Part shown: positions 11,546 through 23,500 of the stretch, piece after piece
Layout of the letters: each line of letters begins with the position of its first letter
Position numbering within the stretch: the stretch's first letter is position 1
Assembly: GCA_037976565.1 (NCBI GenBank)
Contig: CP137675.1
Location: forward strand, 27,657,158 to 27,721,157
Origin: Mesocentrotus franciscanus
Taxonomy: Eukaryota; Echinodermata; Echinoidea; Camarodonta; Strongylocentrotidae
Reading direction: 5' to 3'
Length of the DNA stretch: 64,000 nt
The notes under the pieces: generated by a model
The model's database searches: none
The model's input: only the letters and a program-made list of their open reading frames with translations
Told to the model about the DNA's origin: nothing
Program-made: the position numbers and the translations under genes

Positions 11546-14500
11546 CTACAGGGGAAATATGGGAGAAAAATGAATGGTCAGTTCCATAACAAAGTACACA
11601 AAATTAATCTAACTATTGAAATATATGCTGTAAAATCAGTCCAAAAAGATTATGAATTACAACACTATACATAGGTGGTGACAATGGTATAGATAACATT
11701 TACATTATTCTTGTTTATACCCGAATCACACAGACAAGACCAACACCAGACCGCCCAAAAAATTTACATAACCCCTATGGCAAAAAATAAGTTGGTTTGG
11801 AGTCGATTTGGCAGTGTTTACTGAGGTATTAAAATGAATTCTAATCATGAATACCTTGACGATGGTATGATATATCTTCAATGTTATTTCTATAATTATG
11901 ATTATATTTAGAGATAATCATAATATGGTATGATAACCCTTTTTAGAAGCGAATACTAATCATGAATTTCTAGATTATTTTTTACCTTTAAATTCTGGAA
12001 AAAGCAATATAAATTCCCTGCCTTCCAAGCAAATCCCTGAACAAAGAATCCTGACATAACACTTACTGTGAGGGATAAGTCCTCTGAAGCTCCAATAAGC
12101 GAGGCAGGTTCGGGTGAATTGGTCACTGTCCAGTTCTCCACAGCACTCGGTCTCTTCAGGGTCATGCTGAGCCTGGACGGAGTTGATAGACGCTGACCCA
12201 AGGAAGAAGAAATCCTTGTTTTTAAGGTTACCTTTTTCTTCTTCTTCTTTGGAGGTTCCTCAGGTCTGGTGTTTTCAACATCTTCAGGCAGTTTGGAATC
12301 TGGTACTCTCAGGATGGAATTAGGTGGAAGCTGCTTGGGGTCTACTACTATTGTTTTGTCATCAACAACAGCCTGCACTGGTTTGCAGCTAGATTCCTGC
12401 TTTTCTGATGACCTACGTTTTCTAAGAGTCTTTCCCACATTGCTGCTATCAAGCAACTTCTCTTCAGAAACTTGCTTTTTGACCATAGTTCTATCATCAG
12501 TTGAAGAGTGCTGCTGATGTACAGGCTCTTGACCAAATGACATGTGAGATGAATTCCTCTTCCGCAGCTTCTTGTGACCTGAATCACCTTCTCTACAGTT
12601 TTCATTTGAACTTCTACGCAGGTGTCTCTTTGACAGTGCCTCCTCTTTCTCACTGGTAAGTTCTGCATCTTTGTCCATCATCATGGCCATCTCTGAGTCT
12701 GACAGGATACCCACAGATCCTTCGCTGGACTTTAGCTTGGGGAAGTCAATCTCAGAATCAGTGTCTGCATCCGTATCTAATCCCTGGTCAATAAATGACA
12801 TATTTGCAGTGTTAGGCAATTCTTGTTGATTGGTGTGGTTGTCCTCGTCAGACTGCGAAGAAGCAATGGGGTTGGCGACTACGCTCTTCCCAAATATGGG
12901 AGAAAAGCTTCTGTCCAGCTCGTCCAAAGATTCCTCACTGCTGATGCTGCCCTTGGTTCCTGGAGACTTAGACTTCCTGACAGGCTGCTGCTTCTTCTGG
13001 GAGCTCGATATCTTTCTTGCCAATGCTTTGTTTCCTGGTGCTTCCGACGTCGATGTATCAAGGGAAGCCTTGCCAAACACTGGCGATACACAGCCCTGCT
13101 CTAGATTATTTTTAGACGTTAGCATACTCAGCAAGGATCCTTTTGCTCTTGGGGAGTTCTTGGAGCGTCCAGTTGATCGACACAGTTTCTTCTCACTTGA
13201 GCTGACGCCTGGTGACTGCCTCTTGCGTTTTTTCCCAAAGCTACTTCCTTTCTGCTTGGAGGATGACTGAGGAGTTCTTCGTCTTGTACGAGGTGAAGTC
13301 AAATTGGCGATGATTTCATCCACTTTGGCTATGGGTGAGATATCGCAAGGGCTCTGTACTTTGCTGGTGCTGGGGGATGGGCTGTTGTACCTCATTTTCA
13401 TGCGAGGCCAACTGTTGATGACCTCTGGCGTGGTGCATTTGGATGCAGGAACGTACGGGGGTGTACAAGTGTCCCTCCTTGCACGTCTTCGTTTGATTGG
13501 AGGTGTGCTAAGATCCTCTTTACTAGGAGTGCTTCTCTTTCTTTTTTATGTTCAACTACGCTCTCCTGATCCATATCCTGTTCCTTTCTGAAGAGCCTTC
13601 TGTAAGTTTGTCAAACCAAGTGCTTAGCTCTTGTGCTGATTGCAATGGCTCTCCATCCTGACTTGCAGAAACATCATCCATACCACCTCGCACTTTTGCA
13701 TAATTTTTGTCAGTCCTACTGGCTTGTTCTTTAACTTCCCCTTCATTTTCAAAGTTTGTTTTGCCTGATGCTTTTCCTGTTACATCATCAAACAGTTTGG
13801 TTACCTTTCCTTTCAGGTCAGGACTAGTTCTGTCCTTCAACTGACCTGCATCCTCAGTTCTACCAAAAGAAATCTTTCTCAAGGCTTTCCTGGGACTACG
13901 TCTGGTACATGTAGGTGTGTTTACAGGTACATTTCCCTTCATAGAATCAACACGGCTTTCTGAATGATCTCCTCTTCTTTCTATCTCTTTGCCTCCTGAT
14001 CCACCCTTCTGCAAAAGTCTTGGGGATTGTCTGTGTCCACTGAGATGACTCCCAACTCAGAGGGTGTCTCAGAGGGTGTACTGCGGATGGCTGAAAGATC
14101 CTTGGCGGGACTTTTCTTTGGTTCATCTTTAAACAGCTCATCATTCAAGCGCCTCCTTGCCTTGGCACGAGGTGTTGTCCTCACGGCACTCCTTCCAGGA
14201 CTGTCCACCACCACCTTGACAGGGGTCACGCCTGTCCTAGACCTTGTATTCCGACTTGGTGAATTGAAATCGGCCTTTGCTGGTGGCTTGTTCACAGCCA
14301 AAGCTTTTGAGGCTGGACTCGTGATTGCGCTTAGAAGGAAAGTGGCTGGGGACAACTTGAGCTTGGTTTTCTCTGCCTTTTTCTCTGACAGGGGCAATTC
14401 TTTGAGGGCTACCGCAGGGGGGCTTGTCCCGGCTATCCTGGCTCCCAGGAGCTTGGCACGGTGCATTTCTTGCTTCTTGTAGAAGGAGGGTCTTCGCTTA

Positions 14501-17500
14501 AAGGTGTGCACTCGTGGACTACGTCTCACATTCAGCTGGATGAGGTCGGCTGGTTTCTCTGGGGATTCTTCAATGACTAACATGCTACCTGGACCAGGTA
14601 TTCCCCTCTCTTTAGAACTGCTTCTTCTCCTGCAAATGAATATAAATCATGAGAGATTTAATGTCTTCATATTAAAAAAAACAAGAAATAATTTTTTTTC
14701 TCCTCCAGTAATTTCCAAGAACAAAGAAGATTTTTCCCCTCTTTTTAATTAAAAAAAAAAGAAAAAGAAGAAGAAGAAAAAAAGACCATCATTTTATTTT
14801 ATCAATTCGAACCCTAAATGTGGGGTAAATTACAATCAGTAACTTTGAGTCTAAAATATTCATTACAGTTCATTACAATTCAATTTCAATCATACCTTGC
14901 TCTGTCCAGTTTGTTGAGCATAGCCTTTAAAACTTGTTTCTTGCCAGGTGTTTCCTTGACCACTTTGGTCTTCAGGACAAACTGACCGCTCTGCACTGCT
15001 TTCCTGGGACTCCTCCTGCAAAATGATAACGATAACGTTAAGCACAGTTCTTTTTAAATGGTAGGAAGCACATTATGTTTTTGTTTTGTTCCTCTGTATA
15101 TTTACATGACTGCATGAGGATTAATTTGCAAGAAAAATTTGATTCCTTCCCTGTAAGGTTTTTTTTTTTCTTTGAAAGGGAGGGGGGCTTTTCACTCTGT
15201 TTTTGCTTTCATCTCTGTATTTTACATGATGGCACATTAATAAAATTAAAAGAAGAGTTATATCCCTTTCCTTTAACTTCTATTCTGTTCAGGCATTCTG
15301 TATTTTCACCTCAAAGCAGAAGATTGCTTCCTTTAAAGTTCTGTTTTGTTAAAAAGACTATCGATCACATTCTACTAAATTTTAATCTCAAGGTTTAGGC
15401 TTGGTCTAGAGTTGAGTAGAAGAAAAGAAGTTCAACTTACGTCTGAGTTTTCCCTTTGTTATACATGACTTGCTCCCAGTAACAAGTTTAACTGAATTAC
15501 TAGAATATTGAACTTTGTATATCTAAAACAGAATGTGAATGAATAAACAAGAATAACTTATCCCCTTTATCACCAATTTCCTTTTCTTTTGTTAAAGTCA
15601 TGGACTCTTATTCTTTACCTGAGAGCATGAGTCTCCATCACAGCCACCGATCGTCTTCTGCTGAACTTACTCGCATCAGGGCTGTCATCGTTAAAGAGGT
15701 TTCGTTTCACTGTCTTAGCTGTGTTGTCTTGCTCCTTTTTCTTCTTCTTCTCTGCAGTGTCAGTCTAAAAATAAACATATTGATACAAAATAATGAAAAT
15801 AATAATTAATAAATACTAAAAATAGTAACTATTCATAATAATATTCAAAAGGAATGCTATTATCAGATTCTGATGATGTACAAGTGCCAGCATTATTGTT
15901 ACCAGATTCTATTACCATCTAGCCTTTGCAGGCACTATGTAAAATCTGAAAAATGTCCAGCTACTGAGACAATATCTAGTGTAATATCTGAAGCAAACAA
16001 GTCAACAGGACATTCTCCTCTTTGGGCAACAAGCCTCAATATGGTATTGTCAAGTGAAAAAAACATTTGACAAGACCATTTGGAAACAGGATGAAGCAAA
16101 GCTGAAATGTTATCTTGAAAAGGAATTACAGCAGAAGAAGAAGAATGTGAAGAAAAACAAAAGAATCTCACCTTTTTCTTCTCGTTTGGTAGTCTTCTTG
16201 CAGGAATGCCTATGATGCGCTTGGGTGCTGCATCAGCAATGCTGGGATGTCTTACAAGTGCCCTTGACCTACAACGAGAAGTTCAAAGAAATGGACAAAG
16301 AGATTTATTTCCTGGATAAGCACAGCATAAAAGTTGGTTGAACAGCGATCTTGTACCAGAAAGATCTCATGGCTTATAATAGAGTCAGTGCCTCAGTGTC
16401 CAATGGTAAAGTCTTAAGAAAGTCTTAAGCCCCATTCACAAACAACACTGTGAACCGCCTTGAAATGTGACTATGCTCCGGCTCCCTAGCACATAAAACC
16501 TTTTTTACATGTAAATGAATAGCAAATACAAGTGCAAAAGATTAATATTGTGTGTAACTAAGGACAGGACCCTACTTGCTTTATATACAGAGTGTTTCTG
16601 TGATGTAAGGTACAAAAATGTGTGCTCTATTACAAATGCCTTTCTCAATCGCTGCGGCAGTTATTTTGAAGCATGTGTGAGGCTTAAAGCCCCACTGCAC
16701 TACTTGTAGCTACTTGCTCCCTCTATATAGAAAACAATGCCTAAGCGGTGCCCGTTGGTCCCCCATGATCCTCTTTTTCTTATGTAAATTGAGAGCTGAG
16801 TTGATGAGATAACCACCCGTCAGTGACCACGCTGGGAGGTCTAATCCCTCCTGGCCAAACTAGTGCAGACAGGCTTTAAGATTGAAATTTGTGTGACTTG
16901 AATGAAGATTGTTGTCTTCAAAAGATCCATTCCTACTCCTCATGTCAATGATGAAAATAAGACTTACCTATTGGAGTTCGATCCAAGGGTAATGAGAGAG
17001 CCACCAGAGCTGATGGACCTGTAGGAGGCAGGCTGCTTGTGAGAGGGTACTCCTGTCACATCGCTACTGGGAGACATCAGAAACAACGGTACCGGCTTCA
17101 CCAGCCCTTCGTAGATTGCACGCACCATGTAGGGGGTGGTCTCCGCATAACTGTAAAAGATGTACAACGGATGTCAGAACGATTGAAACATTTTTATTTG
17201 AATTACTAAATATATACACTTAATCTGTTGATAATCAGAGAGACTCTTGTCAGCTCAAAAGAACCTACAAGTTCTTGCAGGCTTCCCAGCAATTATTTTT
17301 TCACTATTGGAGTTTCAACATTTTCAAAGCATTGTTATTTCAACCTATTTCTAGTTTGAAACATATTTCCTGTAAAGGAGTTGCAGGCACAAGGGCAAAA
17401 GTATGTTAATTATCCAGTGGTTACACAGTTTGGATACTAGACAACATATTACAGACCGACTACCTTTTTTGGGGCACTGAAATTCCCTGACTTTTTCCTG

Positions 17501-20500
17501 ATGGCAAAGAACTAATTTTTCCTGATTTCCAGCTCTTCCTGTCTCCTGTGAGCAGTCTTCATTTACGGGTTTCACAGCAGTTGAAACACATAACACATAA
17601 CTTGCCAAGTTGAGAATATCTATCATGTGTTAGATATATGTATAAATGCTACTCACTTGGCTAGAACAATGTCAGTCAGAAAAGAAGCCAGCTTGTCTGC
17701 AGATGCCAAGATGGGTACTGTCTCAAGCAGATGAACAACCTGCGAGAAATAATGATGGGGTACTGAAGTCATTAATCATCAAGGAACTCCACTGGTTACC
17801 TCTACACCAACGTGTTCTGTTTAAAGTCTGTTTGTATGCTTTTCAAAATACTCAATCAATTGGCACCTGAATATCTTAATGACACCCTCCAAATATATAC
17901 ACCATCTCGTAATCTTCGCTCAGCAACGGACACATGTAAACTTATTCCCAAATCTAGACTCTCAGCAGCTGAAAAACGTTTTGCAGTAGCCGCATCAAAG
18001 ACTTGGAACAACATCCCCCTTTCCATAAGGGAAATTACCTGTCTTGCCACCTTCAAAAGATCCCTCAAAACTTACCCTTTTCCCCAGTGATCCATGTGAT
18101 CTACTTCCTGTGAGACTGTAAATTTTTGTCCTCTTTTCATATATTTGTATTTGTAAGCGCTATGGTACTTATTGTTTTTAGCGCTCCTAAATATTCTATA
18201 TTATTATTAAAGCTGTTCTTCATTACATAGGATTCTCAGCATTTCATTAAAACAAAATTTCTTAATTTTTTCCCTGATTTTCCATGATTGTTTTCCTTAT
18301 GAACTTTCAAAATTCCACAATCATTACAGAGATACCAGTTGCTGTTTACCTGTACAGCCTGAAATAGCCCAAAACAGGGTGGAGACAGGGCCTGAAAACT
18401 GGCATCTTTGAACCTATTTCCACTTTGAAACCTTTTCATCCAGTGGATAGGCTTTTTGGACACAAGAATATATATATCAAATATAAGAAAGTAACTACTT
18501 TCTTCTTTTGGCCAATGGTATTTCCCTGATTTGAGTAATTTTTCTCAAATATCTTGACTAAAAAAAGAGAGCTTGTTGTCCTGGTTTTCATCTATTTTCA
18601 GGATAGCTTTGAACCTTGTTGTATGATTAAAAATGTGGGGATAAATCACCTCATCCACAGAGTCTTGCAAAGCTTCTGGCAAGTCAATCCCATCATCCTC
18701 ATCATCCTCATCATCATCTTTCTCTCCCTTTTTCTTTTTCTCCTCGTCTTTGACGGCCGCAATGTCCGTAGGTTCGACTGACTCCATCTCCATCCTAAGC
18801 AAAGTCTGCATCTCAACCTCATGAACCCTGACCTCTCGCTCACTGGGGTCGTTGGTGCGTTCAGCGTAGCGTTCTCTGAGTTGCTTGTGGGTGAGGAGGA
18901 GGGTGTCTTTGATGAGGGCCCTCATGTTGGACTGTATAGAAATGGAGAAGCAGTTGCATTTGACTAAATACTGATGCTGCAGAAACATTTGCATTTTACT
19001 AAATACTGATGCTGCAGAACCAGTTGCTTTTGTGATATGAAAAATTGCATTTGCAAAACTATCAAAAACTGCAATTTTTCATGAGAAAATGTTGCGAATC
19101 ACAGATATTCTTTGTTGAGTCAACAAACTTGAGTGAACAACTTGCAAAATTTGCAAAAATTCCCTGCATGTGAAATTTTCTGGTTATACAGTCTTGTCCC
19201 ACTCTAACTCTCTTTCAATACACATATCACATTACGATAGCTTCCCTATGTATTTGCAGGGAGCTTTGAAAATCATCACATTAGCTTCTCCTCCAGCAAC
19301 CGTACTCAGTGCACAGTCCATTTCAAGAAATAATCCTACCAGGTACCTACTAAATCTGGGTTGAGTGTTGCAAAGGTACATGTAGATTAAAGTTGATTAT
19401 ACAGATATGTACACAACAGACCTGACCTTATATTTCTGGGACCAACCTGTAACATCTGAAAGACAATATTCTGATTTCAAACCGGGTCGATGTATCTTAA
19501 GACCAGATAACCGAACGCTAGATCAACTCAAATGACAAATATTGCTATGGAAATGGTATCAACAGTGATCCGACATTTGCTCTGGGCTTTATTTCGTCAA
19601 ATATCTACGGAGAAGGTAATACCGTAGCCACACCAACGAAACCGACACCTGACCAAACGAAAAATTACATTACTCCGAATGGCCAAGAGTGGGTCGGTTT
19701 GGCGGTATGACTGAGGTACTAGGGTGGCAATGGTTCTTAGGTTAGGTAAAGTGTTGGGTCTAAGTGTGAAGCTGGGAATTCTGTTAGTGCAAGGCATTGA
19801 CTGCAAAGCATTGGCACAGGAGAGACATAGAACTGGTATCAGCACACATTATGAATACTTACAATGCTGTCTTCTTGGTTTTTTGTTGTTTGCTGGGAAG
19901 TCTTATAGAAGTGCAGGACAACGGCAATGGTGGACTGGGTGAAACGCAGTGAGCAGGAGTTCTGGTGAAGAGAAATATCTAAGGTTGCTTATCCCAGATT
20001 GATATTTGTCGCCTGAATTGTATTCAGAGTACAATTCATACATTAATGGTTCATAATTCAAAATAAGTTTCCTCACATGTCATTTGAGTTTTGACAGAAT
20101 TCACGTGTCTAACATGAAACATTTTCTCACGTTATTTCAAATGTCAAACTTAAATCTGATTTCCCTTCTTTAGAAACAGATTTCTTTCCTCTAATCTAAT
20201 GTAATCTTGTCTTCTTGTATAAATAATAACGATTTTATAAAACCTCCACAGCTGGCGTCCCATCCTAACTAACATCCTAAATATCTGTCCTGTCAAACCT
20301 GTCTATTGAGGCCACCCAAGGAAAACAGAAAAAGAAGTCACTGAAGACAGGTGGCCTTTATAGAGAGGTGACCACTAAGACAGGTTGGATTGTATTGCCT
20401 GAACATAATGTAATTCTCTTATGAAATGCAAGTGATATTCATCATTTACATGCAGCTTCATACAAAATATACATACCCGTGTTAAAACATCGTCATAGTT

Positions 20501-23500
20501 CTGTTTCAAGTGTTTGGTCAAGTCTTCCACAGAAGAAACATCTGAATAATTAATCAAAAGAAATGGAAACCAGTCGTAAATAAATGGAGAGAGTGCAAGA
20601 CTGAAAGAGAAAGAGTGAGAGAGTGAGTGAGAGAGAGAGAGAGATCCCATTTAAATTTTACACAATCAGCCTTATTGGAGCAATAATTTAGCAGCATTTT
20701 CTTAACATATTCTTTTGATTTTGATTTTAATTGGTCGATTATGAGTTAGAGTACGAAGAAAATGAGCCCTACTAACCTGGGAGTTTGATTGGGATGGAGT
20801 CACTCTTCTTCTTGGTCAGTGTGGTGCCCTTCTTGTCCTTGACAACAACCTTGGGTTTGCTAGCCTGGAGCTTACGGCTGTTGGCCATGATGTTGGCCGT
20901 CCTGGCTCCAACGTTGCTTGGCATGCTCTTCATGCGCTTCAGGCGTGGGCTCTGTCTCACACCTGTAGCATCTACATGCAGCATCAACAAAGAAAGGAGG
21001 ACGAGCGTGAGCGTGGGATTTATTGGGAAGAGAGATCAATAGGTTACGGTGGTTCAGCTCGCTTTTTCATCAGAGGCACAGTTGCAGTCCATTGTCATTC
21101 ATCCTCATTACCGTCACCATCGACATCACCATCACCATCATCATCATCATCATGAACATCACCATTATCATCAACATCACCATCATCAACATCACCATCA
21201 TCATCATCATCATCACCATCATCAACATCATCATCATCATCAACATCGCCATCATCATCATCATCAACATCATCATCAACATCATCATAATTATCACCAT
21301 TAACATCATCACCATCAACACCACCATCATCATCACCATCAACACCATCATCATCATAATCATCATCTTCATCATCATAATCACCATCGCCAACAGCAGC
21401 AACAAACAACATCTACAATAATCAGCAACAAAAATAACGAAATAATTATAAGAGATATCCAAACCTAGTGATTCAAAATTAAAAACTTAGTCGGTTTGTT
21501 AGAGCCTCTCGGTAAATCATTGCTCACCAAAATTTCCATGATACATTCCATAATTTTGGATTATCATCATATGTACAATTAAGTACAAAAGAGGAATTAA
21601 AACATACATTTACATGTACATGTACATCATCATCACTTAAATAAAAGTGAATGCACTGTCACATCCAAGCAATTCCCCAAAAGGCTAATGACTTACCTTT
21701 GAGAATATTCTTGGACTGGTCATCTAGCATTGACTTGGACAGTGGACTGGTGACTTCAGTTGATCCCTTCTCACCACCCATGATGTTCTTGAGCTGCATA
21801 TAAACGCATCGTGCTGGGATTGGAGACCCGGGGAATTTCTGTCATCTGGAATACTGAGGAAAAACAGAGTTGGGGTATTTTAACCATCGTAATGATAAAC
21901 ATGAGATCGGATTCCAAAACAAAACTCTTCTCAAAGAGAAAGTCTACCCTGATATTAAGTTGTTTTTTATAGAAGTAGAAAATTGAGAGAAAGAGGTCAG
22001 TGAAAGTTTGAGTAAAAACTGATTAAAAATAAGAATGTTATGAAGTTTTGAAGGTGCGATCAATCAAACACAAATTGGCAACTCTGTGACTTATCTTGCG
22101 AGCTCTCCTCCCATTGCCCTGTACTAAAAAACTTCAAAAATGTAGTTTCCCTTAAAGGGACTTGGTAACATTGTTCAGATGAGAGAAAATGGTGCTAAGG
22201 TAGTGACTTCAACGCTAGATGTAAAATTAAAGACGATCTGAAAGTTTGAGTGAAAACAGACCATTATTAACGATTAAAATTGGGAAAAACTGATCTGATC
22301 GATTCCTTAATTCTCCCAACTATATTATTACAATTTAATTAAATTTTAGGTGAATGTAAATCGTAACAAAGCTATGAATTGGCTCTATATATCATTCCAG
22401 ACATTTAAGTGTTGAAAGATTTTTAAAATCCTGTCTTATGTCTTATTTTCATGGAAAAACGGTTAGGAAAATTCAAAAATGGTTGGGCGAATTTACTGTT
22501 AGAAGGCGTTGACCAGTGACGCCTTCAAAGAAAACCATAAATATCTTTGTGATTTCAGAATTTTTTCAGATTTTTTGCACGCTAGAGGGTTAGTACAGTA
22601 GAAGGAATATAATAAGTAACATTTCATACAAACACTTTTTTTCATCAATCTTCAACAATGTTACCGAGTCACTTTAAGAAAATTGTCAAACATACATTCA
22701 TCCTAAATATAATAATACAACTCTGGTATGAAACAAATCTATTCTGTCATCAATAACTTAGAAAATGAGAGTTTATGATATTTTCTGTACAGAGAAAATT
22801 GGAGAGGAGCTCGAAATATACGTCAGTGTTGCTAATTTGTGTTTCTCCAATGACAACTTCGAGAATTCATAACTTTCCTTTTTTTTTAGCCGGGTATTGC
22901 TCAAACTTTCACTAATTTGTTTCTCTCATTTTTCTGCTTTTTTAAAAACCAACTTAATATCAGGCTGGACTTCCCCTTTAACTATTCTTATGAATTTTCT
23001 TCAAATCTTTATTGTAAAGAGGTCGTGAATGGGTACATTACTATCTATCAGTTTTGTTGAAACATCCCGTAACCTTACAATCCTTTTCGATTCGCTTCAG
23101 CTACGTTTGTATGAGTGAAACGTCATGATCTTCTTGTAGTGGACATGTTACCAAGTCACCAATTATGGATCAAATGGTCTGTGATAGAATACTAATCGTC
23201 ACAGGCATGCTTTTGACGAGACATGCATCTACATGTGCCTCTCCATACCTACATGTAGTAGAGAAATGGGCCCTTGGTAGGATGCATTCATAGTGACAAA
23301 ATGGTAGGAAAACTCTCAAAAGTGTCAAGATAGTGTAAACGTCGTGTCCACTTGATGATATCTAATAAGCACTTGTGAGCCTTCTTTATCAAGCAATACA
23401 CATCGACTCATTCATTTTCACCATCTACCAGGACACATGCTCCAGGAAAATTGTTCAATGGCCAATTTCCTACACTACCCACATTCCTAACTTCAGCCTC

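Noticed and set aside
12269..13591. Plus-strand frames up to 151 codons opposite the TICRR exon
   Set aside because: They are antisense shadows of a GC-biased, Ser/Arg-rich coding exon.
21049..21462. His-, Ile-, Met- and Asp-rich frames of 84-132 codons on both strands
   Set aside because: They are translations of a CAT/ATC microsatellite and lack any other coding signal.
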